Assembly (NCBI RefSeq): GCF_003574315.2
Contig: NZ_AP025739.1
Coordinates: 6,138,001-6,202,000 of the forward strand
Reading direction: 5' to 3'
DNA from: Capsulimonas corticalis
Lineage (GTDB): Bacteria > Armatimonadota > Armatimonadia > Armatimonadales > Capsulimonadaceae
DNA: 64,000 nucleotides
In this document: one piece after another, positions 53,976 through 63,462 of the stretch
Position numbering within the stretch: position 1 is the stretch's first letter
Layout of the letters: each line of letters begins with the position of its first letter
Notes under the pieces: generated by a model
What the model was told of the DNA's origin: nothing
Databases searched by the model: none
What the model saw: only the letters and a program-made list of their open reading frames with translations
Made by a program: the position numbers and the translations under genes

Positions 53976-54875
53976 ATGGCAGGCAACGGATACGCAAACC
54001 CCGAGGTCTTGGTAGAGACCGATTGGGTCGCCGAGACGTACAAGTCGGGCGACTATAAGCTGATTGAGATCGATGTTGACCTCGACGCCTACGCGCAGAG
54101 CCATATTCCCGGCGCGATCGGCTTCAACTGGCAGACCGAGCTGGAAGACACGCTGCGCCGGGATGTTCCCAGCAAAGAGCAGTGGAATACGCTTCTGAGC
54201 AACGCGGGCATCTCCAACAACGATACGCTGGTCCTTTACGGCGACAATAACAACTGGTTCGCGACGTTCGGCTACTGGCTGTTCGTGATCTTCGGCCACG
54301 ACAAGTCCAAGCTGAAGCTCATCAACGGCGGCCGCAAGAAGTGGCTGGCCGAGGGACGCGAAGTGACCGCCGAGGTCCCGAGCTATCCCGCCGCCTCCTA
54401 CACCGCCTCCGAGCCGAACTGGGAGCTGCGCGCCTTCCGCGACGAGATCCTGAAGAAGCTGGGCGATCCGAACCTGACCCTGCTCGATGTCCGCTCCCCC
54501 GACGAATTCACCGGCAAGGTGATCGCGCCTCCCGGAATGACCGAGACCGCGCAGCGCGGCGGCCACATTCCCGGCGCCCAGTCCACCCCGTGGCTGAACG
54601 CGGTCAAGGAAGACGGCACGTTCAAGTCCGCCGAAGACCTTCGCGCCTTCTATGAGCCGAAGGGCGTCGCCGAGGGCAAGGATGTCATCGCGTACTGCCG
54701 CATCGGCGAGCGCTCGTCGCACACCTGGTTCGTTCTTTACAACCTGCTGGGCTACGAGAAGGCGAAGAACTACGACGGCTCCTGGACCGAATGGGGCTCC
54801 ATCATCGGCGCGCCGATCGAGCGCGAAGTCGCGACGGTTGCCGGAACCGGCGGCGATCTGAAAGTCTGTCCGTAG
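53976..54875 (+). CDS. Thiosulfate sulfurtransferase (tandem rhodanese)
   Basis: The protein has 299 residues from an ATG preceded by GCAGGAG. It has two rhodanese domains: about 10-135 with an inactive N-half (YGDNNNWFATFGYW), and about 155-285 with the active Cys in AYCRIGERSSHTWF. GGRKKWLAEGREV links them, and VRSPDEF and HIPGA are family marks. The active loop CRIGERSS differs from the CRxG of classical thiosulfate enzymes only slightly. It should move sulphane sulphur, in line with the neighbouring NIL and Rrf2 genes. Confidence 0.93.
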   Translation: MAGNGYANPEVLVETDWVAETYKSGDYKLIEIDVDLDAYAQSHIPGAIGFNWQTELEDTLRRDVPSKEQWNTLLSNAGISNNDTLVLYGDNNNWFATFGYWLFVIFGHDKSKLKLINGGRKKWLAEGREVTAEVPSYPAASYTASEPNWELRAFRDEILKKLGDPNLTLLDVRSPDEFTGKVIAPPGMTETAQRGGHIPGAQSTPWLNAVKEDGTFKSAEDLRAFYEPKGVAEGKDVIAYCRIGERSSHTWFVLYNLLGYEKAKNYDGSWTEWGSIIGAPIEREVATVAGTGGDLKVCP

Positions 54876-54900
54876 GCTCGAAAGACCTACTCACTCTCCG

Positions 54901-54926
54901 TGGAAGGCGCCGCGCCGCGCCTTCCA
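54901..54926 (+). terminator. Hairpin between rhodanese and Rrf2 genes
   Basis: TGGAAGGCGC pairs perfectly with GCGCCTTCCA around CGCGCC. No T-tract follows, so it may attenuate rather than end transcription. Confidence 0.5.
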
Positions 54927-54944
54927 CAACCCCTGTTACCCACT

Positions 54945-55409
54945 ATGCGATTGACCACAAAAAGCCAATACGGCCTCCGCGTTCTCGGTGACCTCGTCCG
55001 AAACTGGCGCGAAGACGGCAACGGTTACCTTCAAGTCGGCGAGCTCGCGTCCCGCTGCGACACCTCCCAGAAGTATCTGGAGCAGGTCCTGCTGCCGCTC
55101 TCGCACGCCGGTATCCTGGAAAGCAAACGCGGCCAGCGCGGCGGTTATCGCCTCAACCGCGCCCCCGAAGAGATCTCGCTCGCCGAAGCGCTGCGCCATC
55201 TCGAAGGTCTGCTGATGCCGATTCCCAAATGGGCGGATGAGACCGACGCCGAGCATTCCCAGCTCGCCCAGGTCCTGCGCAAGGTCCGGGATTCCATCCG
55301 CGGGATTCTGGAAAACACGTCCATCGTCGTGCTTGCCGAAGGCGAAGGGGAGACCGAGGCCAAAGCGCGCTCGAACGAAGCGATTGAAGCATTAATGTAT
55401 TACATTTAA
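54945..55409 (+). CDS. Rrf2-family transcriptional regulator
   Basis: The ATG at 54945 gives 154 residues. The winged helix is typical: RLTTKSQYGLRVLGDL, then VGELASRCDTSQKYLEQVLLPLSHAGILESKRGQRGGYRL. The three-cysteine Fe-S cluster of IscR/NsrR is absent: only one Cys (RCDTS) is present in the protein. This resembles CymR, the cluster-free Rrf2 regulator of cysteine and sulphur metabolism. Together with the NIL and rhodanese genes just upstream, a sulphur-responsive regulator is likely. Confidence 0.9.
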   Translation: MRLTTKSQYGLRVLGDLVRNWREDGNGYLQVGELASRCDTSQKYLEQVLLPLSHAGILESKRGQRGGYRLNRAPEEISLAEALRHLEGLLMPIPKWADETDAEHSQLAQVLRKVRDSIRGILENTSIVVLAEGEGETEAKARSNEAIEALMYYI

Positions 55410-55444
55410 TATCAACAAAATTCAATAATAACTCGCCCGCCCCA

Positions 55445-55471
55445 TGCAGTTCTGGGTGGATTAGCCGATAA
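55445..55471 (+). promoter_or_regulatory. Sigma-28 (FliA)-like promoter of the chemoreceptor gene
   Basis: GCCGATAA (55464-55471) is a perfect sigma-28 -10 box. The region 11 bases upstream, TGCAGTTC (55445-55452), matches TAAAGTTT at five of eight positions. Confidence 0.6.
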
Positions 55472-55514
55472 TTACCTCAATGCGTCAGCGCCGACGCTCG
55501 AAAGGAAGATTATC

Positions 55515-57851
55515 ATGCTAACACTGAAAACGCGCACGGTAGCGCAGAAGCTCTGTCTCTTGATCGGTCTCGCGACTTGCAGTGTGTCGGCGCTGACGGC
55601 CTGGGTCAGTTACACCGCCAGCAGCGAGGCCCTGGAGCGCGAAGTCAACGCGACTCTCCAGAAGCAAGTCTACTCCACCGCCCAAACTCTCGACGATTTG
55701 ATGAAGCGCGCCGCCGCGACGCCGCGCACGATTGCGGCTCGCCAAAAAGTCAGCGGCAGCCGCCCCGACCCGGGCATGCAGCCCTGGCTGGCCCAGGTCC
55801 TTGGCGATACCCCCGCCGAGGAAGCCTACGACTGCTGGGTGGCGTACGATTACAAAAGCCCCAAAGGCGTCTACGGCCTCGTCGGCACGGACCGCGACCA
55901 CAGCCCCGCCCCCCTTGGCTGGAACTACGATTTCAACGATCCAAAACAATACTGGTACGTAACGCCCAAGAAGACCGGCAAGATCTTTGTCACCGAACCC
56001 TTCTATGATGACGGCGGGACCAATCTTTCGCTGGTCAGCGTCTGCGTCCCGATCTCCGACAGTCACGGAAAATTCGTCGGCGTCGCCGGAGTCGATCAAA
56101 AGCTGGACAAGCTGCGCGAAATCGTGAGCGGCCTGCATCTGAACGGCGGCGATGGGGCGAAACCTCAGGGCGATTACGCGTTCCTCGTCAGCCGTGACGG
56201 AATGGTCATCGCCCACCCCAACCAGGATCTGCTGGCGCACAAAGGGTTTGCCGGAACGGCGGCGAACACGCTTCTGGAAGGCAAGGCGCTCACGGCGTCG
56301 GACCAGGGCGTCGCGACGGTTCGCGTCCACGGCGAAGCGCGCCGGATCTACTGGGCCTCTTCGCCCTTCACCGGCTGGCGCGTCGCCTTCAGCGTCCCCG
56401 AGGCGGCGATCCTCGCGCCGATCCAAACACTGAAGATGCGCGCGCTCATCACGGGTCTGATCGGCCTGGCGCTGATGCTGGCGCTCGTCTACGCCATTTC
56501 CCGCAGTTTGACAGGCACGCTCGTGCTGGTCTCGGAACGGCTGGAGCAATTGCGCCGAGAATGCGTCACCTCGCTGGGCGACGCCGTGAAGGCGCTGGCG
56601 AACGGCGACCTCACGCGCCGCGTGACGGCGGATGTACAGGAGCTGGAGATTTCATCGCAGGACGAAGTGGGCCGAATGGCGCGAGAAGTGAACGCCATCA
56701 TCCGGCAGACGCAGGAGACGGTGACTGCGTTCGAAGCGGCTCAGTTGGCGCTGCGCGGTTTGATCGGCGAAGTGAGCCTCAGCGCCGCCGCCGTCGCCCG
56801 GACGGGCCAGGGGCTCGCGGAGGCGTCGGACCAAACGGCGGAAGGCGCGCGGTCGGTCTCGCTTTCCATGCAGGAAGTGGCGCAGGCGATCGATCATTCC
56901 GCGAGCGCCAGCCTGGAGATCGCGCGCGGAAGTGAACAGCAGGCCGACGCGTCCACGACGGTGTCCGCTTTGATGGATCAACTCGGCGCGGCGATCACCC
57001 AGGTGCACAGCGGCGGGGAGCGGCAGCAGGAAGTCACACGCGAGACGAGTGAACGGATGCGGGAAGCCGTCACGGCGGTGGAGCGTACGCTGAACGAGAT
57101 GGACCGCATTCAGCGCCAGGTGCAGACGACATCGGACGGCATTCAGCGGCTAGGCGGTAAGAGTATGGAGATCGGATCGATCGTGGAAACGATTGAAAAG
57201 ATCGCGGAGCAGACCAACCTGCTTGCTCTGAACGCCGCGATCGAAGCGGCCCGCGCCGGTGAACAAGGACGAGGCTTCGCGGTCGTGGCCGACGAAGTGC
57301 GCAAGCTCGCCGAACGTTCGGCGATCGCCACCCAGGAGATCGCCGCCTTGATCGGGGATGTCCGTCAGGAAGTGGACGCCGCTGTGGTCCATATGGGCGC
57401 GGCGGGCGCCGGTTCGAGCGATCCGCACTCGGTCATCGGGGCGGTCGCCGGAGTCCACGCTCTCGCCCAGGAGATGAGCGCCAGCGTCCACCTGGTCTTG
57501 TCGAGTATTGCCGCCATTCAGGAGACGTCTTCCGAAAACGCCAAGATCGTCGCCGGCATGTCTCTGAGCGCCGAGAAAGTCGGGCACGCCATCATGTCCG
57601 TGGCCGCCGTCAGCCAGGAAACCGCCGCCGGGGCGGAAGAGATGAGCGCGGCGGCCGATGAGATCTCGGCCAACGTGCAAAACGTGACCGCCGCCGTGGA
57701 GACGCAGGCGCAAAGCATCGCTCAGGTGCAGTCGTCCGCCAGCGACCTGAACACGATGGCGCAGCAGCTGCGTGAGCTGGTCGGCGCGTTCCGACTGGAA
57801 GACGAGCCCGCCCTGGCCGCCGCCGCGCCGCGAGCGCGACGGGCGGCGTAA
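55515..57851 (+). CDS. Methyl-accepting chemotaxis protein
   Basis: The protein has 778 residues from an ATG preceded by AAAGGAAG. A membrane helix (about 12-33) is followed by a double-Cache-like sensor (about 40-300; [37 protein letters not shown]), a second membrane helix (about 305-325), a HAMP region, and the signalling domain. [43 protein letters not shown] marks the tip that binds CheA and CheW. The sensor should bind an extracellular small molecule, but the ligand is not shown. The upstream promoter implies expression with the flagellar regulon. Confidence 0.95.
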   Translation: MLTLKTRTVAQKLCLLIGLATCSVSALTAWVSYTASSEALEREVNATLQKQVYSTAQTLDDLMKRAAATPRTIAARQKVSGSRPDPGMQPWLAQVLGDTPAEEAYDCWVAYDYKSPKGVYGLVGTDRDHSPAPLGWNYDFNDPKQYWYVTPKKTGKIFVTEPFYDDGGTNLSLVSVCVPISDSHGKFVGVAGVDQKLDKLREIVSGLHLNGGDGAKPQGDYAFLVSRDGMVIAHPNQDLLAHKGFAGTAANTLLEGKALTASDQGVATVRVHGEARRIYWASSPFTGWRVAFSVPEAAILAPIQTLKMRALITGLIGLALMLALVYAISRSLTGTLVLVSERLEQLRRECVTSLGDAVKALANGDLTRRVTADVQELEISSQDEVGRMAREVNAIIRQTQETVTAFEAAQLALRGLIGEVSLSAAAVARTGQGLAEASDQTAEGARSVSLSMQEVAQAIDHSASASLEIARGSEQQADASTTVSALMDQLGAAITQVHSGGERQQEVTRETSERMREAVTAVERTLNEMDRIQRQVQTTSDGIQRLGGKSMEIGSIVETIEKIAEQTNLLALNAAIEAARAGEQGRGFAVVADEVRKLAERSAIATQEIAALIGDVRQEVDAAVVHMGAAGAGSSDPHSVIGAVAGVHALAQEMSASVHLVLSSIAAIQETSSENAKIVAGMSLSAEKVGHAIMSVAAVSQETAAGAEEMSAAADEISANVQNVTAAVETQAQSIAQVQSSASDLNTMAQQLRELVGAFRLEDEPALAAAAPRARRAA

Positions 57852-57854
57852 ACG

Positions 57855-57898
57855 CAAAAAAAGGCCGGCGGTCTTCAAGAGATCGCCGGCCTTTTTTG
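57855..57898 (+). terminator. Terminator after the chemoreceptor gene
   Basis: AAAAAAGGCCGGCG pairs with CGCCGGCCTTTTTT around a 16-base interior with a mismatched stem. It serves convergent genes. Confidence 0.85.
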
Positions 57899-57929
57899 CG
57901 CGTTTGGAATCGGATCACTCCGCGAACGA

Positions 57930-58826
57930 TTACACGGGGTTCGGAATAAACTCTCCCCGGCAACCCTTCAGGTAGCGCAGTCCATGCACCTGCCCGGTCA
58001 TCTCCCGGTCGCCGACATAGACCGGATCGTGCCATCCTTCAATGTCGATCGCCCCACGGAACCCATTCCAGCGCAGTTCGCTGATCACATCGGTCCAGTT
58101 GGTGTCGCCAAAACCGGGCGTACGGTGGAAGGCGAAGGGCTCGGAACCGAAGACGCCGTGCGTCTTGACCACATCCCATTTGATCGTCGCGTCCTTGCCG
58201 TGAACGTGGAAAATCTTTGGCGCCCACTTTTTGATCTGCGGCAGCGGCTCGATCAGGCTGACCATCTGGTGGCACGGCTCCCACTCCAGGCCGATATGCT
58301 CCGACGGAACCGCGTCGAAGAGAAGCTCCCAGGCGGCGGGATTATGCGCGAGGTTCCAATCGCCGCCCTGCCAGGTTCCGTCCATCGCACAGTTCTCGAA
58401 GGCCAGACGAACGCCCTTGTCCTCGGCGCGCTTCGCCAGCGGCCCGAAGACCTCTTTGAAGGTCGAGATGGAATCCGGGATGCTTTTGCCGCGCAGACGT
58501 CCCGTGAACCCCGACACGATATCCGCGCCGAAGAGGTGCGCGTTGTCGATCAGCGTTTCCCAGGCCTTCGCCGTTTCCAAGTCCAGTGCGCCCTGCTCCA
58601 GCGGATTGCCGAAGATCCCAACGGTGCTGATCGTGATATCGCGATCGCCGATCGCCTCGCGGACGGATTCGGCCAGACGCGCCAGATCGACGCCCCCCAG
58701 TGTCTGCCAGAATGTGATGGAGAAGCTTTCGAAGCCATACGGGGCGATCTGCCGGATATACCCGGCGGGATCGTCGCCGTTTCCGCCGACAAGCGTGCCG
58801 ATGCGAATGTCCAATTCCTGTGTCAT
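57930..58826 (-). CDS. Sugar phosphate isomerase/epimerase (xylose isomerase-like TIM barrel)
   Basis: The protein has 298 residues. The fold resembles AP endonuclease 2-type TIM barrels: IRIGTLVGGNGDDP, FGNPLEQGALDL, GVRLAFENCAMDGTWQGG, IGLEWEPCHQMV, IFHVHGKDATIKWDVV and GAIDIEGWHDPVY, which supply the Glu, His and Asp metal ligands. There is no signal peptide. It is 13 bases downstream of the LptD-like gene, at the end of an operon. The substrate is unknown; such proteins isomerise or dehydrate sugars such as myo-inositol derivatives. Confidence 0.85.
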   Translation of the reverse strand: MTQELDIRIGTLVGGNGDDPAGYIRQIAPYGFESFSITFWQTLGGVDLARLAESVREAIGDRDITISTVGIFGNPLEQGALDLETAKAWETLIDNAHLFGADIVSGFTGRLRGKSIPDSISTFKEVFGPLAKRAEDKGVRLAFENCAMDGTWQGGDWNLAHNPAAWELLFDAVPSEHIGLEWEPCHQMVSLIEPLPQIKKWAPKIFHVHGKDATIKWDVVKTHGVFGSEPFAFHRTPGFGDTNWTDVISELRWNGFRGAIDIEGWHDPVYVGDREMTGQVHGLRYLKGCRGEFIPNPV

Positions 58827-58839
58827 AGTCGCCCTTTCG

Positions 58840-60594
58840 TTAAAACGAAATTCCTTCCACTTCGAAGTTGATATTTAAGCTGCGTTCCCGAAAGTTGTAA
58901 GTAAACGTCGGTATAAAACCGTGCATCGTCGGCGCGACGGTCACGCGGTAGTCAAGGACATCGTGGTTCACCAGATCATACCGGACCAGAGTCGACAGCG
59001 CGATATTGTGATTGCCGATCTGCCCCCGCGTGATTACCTCGCGCGACGTATCCAGCACGTCGAAGTTAAAGGGGGAGTCTCCCGTCACTTTGCTCGTACG
59101 ATACTCCACACTGAGCGCCGACCGGTCCGTGAAGTAGTGCGCTACGGCCAGGTTTGTCTGCGTGTACTGGTAGAGCGATTTGCTCTTATCGTAATGGTTG
59201 TACGTATTTTCGATTGACGGCAAGACCAGCGTGTTCTTAGCGATCAACCAGGGACGCGTGGACAACCCGACTTGAATCCGGTCCCGCTGTCCCCGGATCC
59301 CGGTCGGCTGCTCGTAATACCGGCCCGTGATAAAATCGGAGGTCAAGTACACAACGGGGCGGCGCAGGAACTGCCGGAATGCGACAGGGTCTCCCAGGGC
59401 CGGCGCCGCGTGCACCCGCGTCAGCGGGAGAGCGCCGTTCAGGCGCAGCTCGGGAAGCCGGGAAACATAGAGATCGTCACGGCGCCGGCCGCTCGCCGAA
59501 AGGTGCGCCGATGCTTCTTCCGCCAGATAGAGCCCCCCGCCCGAAGGAGAGTCGAATGGCCGGATCGTCGGCGTATCCTGAAGAAAGTCATGGAACAGCA
59601 GTGGATCTCCAAACGGCAGCGGCGGGCTTGCGGCCTGTTCGAATTGATGCAGCTCGTCCAGAGGCGTTCTGCGCGGCGGTATGGCCGGCGTCGGAGGCGA
59701 TTGGATCCGTCCGGCAATCAGCGTTTGATGCGCCGTCACCTGCGCCTGCGGCGACTGTCTCGTCGGCAGCAGCAAGTACGCCTCGATCGGCATATGCGGA
59801 TCGCCGCGATAGCGCAGTTCCGAGAAAAGGCCATAGCGCCCGGAGTATCCAAAGGCGGGGACGACGGTTGTTTCGGCGCCGGGACCGCTGGCTGTCGCTC
59901 CGGAGCGGAATTTGACCTTCCGCAGCGTCAGCACGCGGTTATGGAACAGATAGAAGGACGCGTTCTCGGCCCGTCCTCTCAGGACCGTGGGAATTCGAGG
60001 ATCCTGAAAGAGAGTGATCTTCGAGGCGCGCAGCTCAAAATCAGGCGAGACTCCGGGAGGCGCCGTGGACAGATACCCATCGGTCACGACGACATCCACC
60101 GGCGTCACGTCGATTCGGCCCGCCTGAATGCGATAGGGCCGCTGATAGATCAGCGCATTGTCACTGAAGCCGAGCCGTTCGGCGCCGCTGAACACCAGCG
60201 AATCGGCGGAGATGACAATCAGCTTATCATACGCCTTGACGGATCCCGTGGCGCTGAAGCGCTGGTGGGTGAGATCCCCCGCCACGCGGTCCGCCTCGAT
60301 AAAGAACTCGCCGCAGTAGTTGAGGCGAACGGGTTTGCCGGCGGAGCCTTCCAGCAGTCCATTGTCCAGTGAGCCGGACAGGAAATCATAGTCCAGCGAC
60401 AGCTCCGGCAGCGGGGCCGCCGGCGCGGGAGCGGCGGCCGCCGCTTGCGGAGCGGCGACGGGAGCGCCGGAAGTGGCCGGAGGAAGCGTTCCCGGCGGCG
60501 GCACGGCCGGCGGGTCTTCCGCAAATCCTGGGGTCGCGCAAAGCATCACGAGAGAGAGAACGAAAGCGGCAGAGCGCGTCTTACTTCCAGTCAT
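58840..60594 (-). CDS. LptD/OstA-like outer-membrane beta-barrel protein
   Basis: The ATG at 60594 opens 584 residues; a longer frame starts inside the HerA gene. A signal peptide (1-26) ends PGFAE, and a Pro/Ala-rich linker follows. Residues about 85-230 resemble an OstA/LptA-like beta domain (FIEADRVAGDLTHQRFSATGSVKAYD, IVISADSLVFSGAERLGF). The C-terminal half has amphipathic strands and ends GISF with a terminal Phe, typical of outer-membrane barrels. The role may be insertion of lipid or glycan at the outer membrane. It overlaps HerA by 14 bases, so the two are cotranscribed. Confidence 0.75.
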   Translation of the reverse strand: MTGSKTRSAAFVLSLVMLCATPGFAEDPPAVPPPGTLPPATSGAPVAAPQAAAAAPAPAAPLPELSLDYDFLSGSLDNGLLEGSAGKPVRLNYCGEFFIEADRVAGDLTHQRFSATGSVKAYDKLIVISADSLVFSGAERLGFSDNALIYQRPYRIQAGRIDVTPVDVVVTDGYLSTAPPGVSPDFELRASKITLFQDPRIPTVLRGRAENASFYLFHNRVLTLRKVKFRSGATASGPGAETTVVPAFGYSGRYGLFSELRYRGDPHMPIEAYLLLPTRQSPQAQVTAHQTLIAGRIQSPPTPAIPPRRTPLDELHQFEQAASPPLPFGDPLLFHDFLQDTPTIRPFDSPSGGGLYLAEEASAHLSASGRRRDDLYVSRLPELRLNGALPLTRVHAAPALGDPVAFRQFLRRPVVYLTSDFITGRYYEQPTGIRGQRDRIQVGLSTRPWLIAKNTLVLPSIENTYNHYDKSKSLYQYTQTNLAVAHYFTDRSALSVEYRTSKVTGDSPFNFDVLDTSREVITRGQIGNHNIALSTLVRYDLVNHDVLDYRVTVAPTMHGFIPTFTYNFRERSLNINFEVEGISF

Positions 60595-62269
60595 TAATAT
60601 CCATTTCCGCCGCGACAGTGTTAAACTCGCCCATGCTTCGTTTGAATTCCGAGTCGTCATAAGTGCGCGATTGGACCACGACCGGCATCGGCACCGCGTG
60701 TCCCAAAAGCAGCGCCTGCTGCTTGCTGTCGAGCGAAGCCAGGACTCCGCGCAGCGCCTGCGCGCCCGAGACGCCGGTCAGGACGGCGTCGATATCGCGT
60801 TCGTCGTTGAGCAGCGCGGTGATGCGCGTGCCAAGCTGCGAAAGCACCTCGTCATCGATCCCCGAGGGCCGCTGGTCCACTACCAGCAGCGTCACATTGT
60901 ACTTGCGCAGCTCGCGGGCGATGATGCCGAAGGTGGTCTGCTGCGCCAGGCTGGGACTGAGGAACTTGTGCGCCTCCTCGATCGTGATCACGACCGGCAT
61001 CGGCTTTTTGCCTTTGTCGCCCATCGCCGCTTCGGTCAGTTCGATATAGTTCTTATGGATCTGGCGCGTGAGGATATTGGCGACCAGCATATACTGCAAT
61101 GGCTTGCGATACTGCCCGAACTCCAGCACAACATGCGTTCCTTTGAGCAGGCAGCCCATGATCTGCCGCACCGCGTCATCTTCCTCGCCGGGCAGATCCT
61201 CGCGCAGAAAGCCCTTGCACTCTTCGACCATACGGCCTAGCTTGCGTTTCAAAGCCCCGAGCGACAGCGCGTTCGCGCCGCTGATCTCGCTGAAGGTTTT
61301 GATCGCCTCGCCGTCCATCTTGAGCAGTTCGGAGAGCCACTTTTTGGGATAGTGCTGCTCCAGCAGATAGGTCGTCTCGGCCGCGCTTTGATTCAGATTC
61401 AATTCGTTCGCCAGCAGCAGAATATCGTCCACGCTGATCTGGCTGTACGGGATATGCACGTCGTTTTCGATCAGCACTTTGCGGCGAAGCGCGGCGGCCC
61501 GGTCCAGGGTGAAGACGCGCACTTTGTCGGGGAAGTACTTCTTGAGACCGTCCACGCCCTCTTTGGTCGGGTCTTCCGTGGTGCCCTTCCAGCCATACTC
61601 GCCATGCATATCGAAGACCAGATTGACGGCCTTCTTGTGCTTGATGATGCCGCACAGACAGATACGCGTCAGGAAGGTCTTGCCGGTGCCCGACTTGCCG
61701 AAGATGCCGTTGGAGCGTTCGACGAACTTATTCAAATCCAGACAGACCTGGATATCGGTCATGTCCAACGGGGAGCCGATATGGAAGTAATCGCCGCCCT
61801 GCGTCTCCGCGCCGAAGATATCGGCGATGTCTTCCTCCGTCGCCTCCCCCACCCCGCTGAAGTGCGTCGGGACGGTCTTGACCGGATCGAATTCGACGGC
61901 GCCGCGCGGACGCATGAGCAGGGGTTTGAGCGTCAGCGTGCCGAAGGTGGACGTGCCGCTGAGCACCTGACGCAAAAAGGCGTCATCCGGCGAGGGCGGA
62001 TTGGCGAGCACCTGGGGCGACGTGCAGTCCAAGGAGACATCGGTGATCATGGCGAAGAACTCGTGCTGCGCGCCGTCGATGACGACGAACTTGCCCGCGC
62101 GGATGTCCTCAACCGAATGATCCCCGGTCAGCTTGATCTGGATGCCAGCCTGAAGACTGCCGCGCACGACCGTGCCCATCGCCACGCGCTGGCGCGGGCC
62201 GGGGGACAGCGAGCCGGCGTCGGACAAACTCAGCGCGCCGCGCGCGCCGTTCTTTTGGTTGAATGCCAT
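60581..62269 (-). CDS. HerA-like ATPase (DUF87)
   Basis: The start is taken at the ATG at 62269 (562 residues); a GTG at 62281 would add four. The N-terminal part (about 30-165) has the HAS-barrel-like pattern with IQIKLTGDHSVEDIRAGKFVVIDG. The motor core has Walker A GKSGTGKT (191-198), a Walker B region PVVITIEEAHKF near 425, and ELRKYNVTLLVVDQRPSGI. HerA proteins form hexamers that move DNA, usually with NurA nuclease. No NurA lies nearby; the next genes are an outer-membrane protein and an isomerase. Confidence 0.88.
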   Translation of the reverse strand: MAFNQKNGARGALSLSDAGSLSPGPRQRVAMGTVVRGSLQAGIQIKLTGDHSVEDIRAGKFVVIDGAQHEFFAMITDVSLDCTSPQVLANPPSPDDAFLRQVLSGTSTFGTLTLKPLLMRPRGAVEFDPVKTVPTHFSGVGEATEEDIADIFGAETQGGDYFHIGSPLDMTDIQVCLDLNKFVERSNGIFGKSGTGKTFLTRICLCGIIKHKKAVNLVFDMHGEYGWKGTTEDPTKEGVDGLKKYFPDKVRVFTLDRAAALRRKVLIENDVHIPYSQISVDDILLLANELNLNQSAAETTYLLEQHYPKKWLSELLKMDGEAIKTFSEISGANALSLGALKRKLGRMVEECKGFLREDLPGEEDDAVRQIMGCLLKGTHVVLEFGQYRKPLQYMLVANILTRQIHKNYIELTEAAMGDKGKKPMPVVITIEEAHKFLSPSLAQQTTFGIIARELRKYNVTLLVVDQRPSGIDDEVLSQLGTRITALLNDERDIDAVLTGVSGAQALRGVLASLDSKQQALLLGHAVPMPVVVQSRTYDDSEFKRSMGEFNTVAAEMDINDWK

Positions 62270-62302
62270 GGGTAAAATCACGATCCCGGAAATAAACGCA
62301 GC

Positions 62303-62335
62303 CTGACAGAAGCATAGAGCTTCCGTCAGGCGGTT
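62303..62335 (-). terminator. Hairpin between the third prepilin and HerA genes
   Basis: GCCTGAC-A-GAAGC pairs with GCTTC-C-GTCAGGC around ATAGA. On the minus strand it follows the prepilin stop, with a T-rich tail TGCGTTTATTT. Confidence 0.6.
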
Positions 62336-62402
62336 TGTTTCAGAGATATTCGTGATGGCGACCCAAAATTCCTGTCAGGATTTCTGGGCCGGGCGTGAGA
62401 TC

Positions 62403-63293
62403 TTACTTCGTGCTGAAGGTCACCGCAAACTGGCTGCCGGCGGTTCCAGCCGACATTCCGTTGTTCGATCCGCAGTCGGCGACGTTAGGCGTTCCGTTCT
62501 GGTTGCAGTCTTCCGCCGTGGCGACCGAGCCTCCGGAAACCGAGGAGCCTTTATACCACTTGACATGACCGTCGGCCAGCAAGTAATTCGAGCCGTCCGT
62601 ATGCAGCCCGGTTTTAGAGTCAAATCCATATCCGCCGCCGTTTCGATTCACTTGAGCGGAGCAATCGAGGCCGCCGAGACATCCCGTTCGCATATGGCCG
62701 CCTTGGCTGAAGTTGCCGATAAACGGATAGACCGCGGCGTCGAATGGTCCGTTCGTCACGGCGGAAACGACACCGTTGGCGCCGCCAAATTCGGGGCTGT
62801 TTGTGATCGGGCCGTAAATCCCGGTAATTTCACAAAGCAGTACGGTCTTGGCGGGCGAGCTGAGCGACGCCAGTGACTGCCCGCTATGCGGATCGGTGGG
62901 GCTGCCGCTTCCGTCGGTCCGAAGGAAGTTCAGGTTACCGGCGTACGAAACGGTGTAGGACACGACGCCGGCGCCGCTGACTTGCCCCGCCTGGGGATCG
63001 TCGGGGCATTTGAATACGCCCGTGCTTTTGACATACGGATAGACCGTTCCTGCCCAGCCCTGTCCTAACGACCCCGTGCCAGTGGGATAATTCTCATCGT
63101 TGTCCTGCGTGTACTGCATAATCCCCAAGCCGATTTGCTTGAGGTTCGAGGCGCAAGAGATTTGACGCGCCTTCTCACGCGCTTTCGCAAAGACGGGGAA
63201 CAGAATCGCAGCAAGTATTGCAATGATAGCGATAACGACGAGCAGCTCGATCAGAGTAAAGCCGGATGCGCGCTTGGACTGAACGTTGGACAT
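62403..63293 (-). CDS. DUF1559-type prepilin-like protein, third copy
   Basis: The protein has 296 residues from the ATG at 63293, preceded by AGAGGAG. The signal is [20 protein letters not shown], followed by [45 protein letters not shown] and [18 protein letters not shown] (H-x9-DG) match the family. A strong promoter lies 67 bases upstream. It is separated from the HerA operon by a hairpin and is probably a separate unit. Confidence 0.9.
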   Translation of the reverse strand: MSNVQSKRASGFTLIELLVVIAIIAILAAILFPVFAKAREKARQISCASNLKQIGLGIMQYTQDNDENYPTGTGSLGQGWAGTVYPYVKSTGVFKCPDDPQAGQVSGAGVVSYTVSYAGNLNFLRTDGSGSPTDPHSGQSLASLSSPAKTVLLCEITGIYGPITNSPEFGGANGVVSAVTNGPFDAAVYPFIGNFSQGGHMRTGCLGGLDCSAQVNRNGGGYGFDSKTGLHTDGSNYLLADGHVKWYKGSSVSGGSVATAEDCNQNGTPNVADCGSNNGMSAGTAGSQFAVTFSTK

Positions 63294-63359
63294 AATAATC
63301 TCCTCTTACGACAACCGTAAAACTCCAAATAAAAACCAAAATAAAACCACCGCCAATCA

Positions 63360-63388
63360 ATATTAGCACGAAACATGGACGCTGTCAA
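63360..63388 (-). promoter_or_regulatory. Promoter of the third prepilin gene
   Basis: On the minus strand TTGACA (63388-63383) and TAATAT (63365-63360) are exactly 17 bases apart, with TTCGTGC directly before the -10 box. The same TTCGTG-N-TAATAT string is in the promoter at 7896. Confidence 0.8.
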
Positions 63389-63462
63389 GCATAAATGCGA
63401 TAACGATTCATCCAAACAAAATCCAAATAACGGCGTCTCACTTGAGAGCCGGGTTCAGAATA

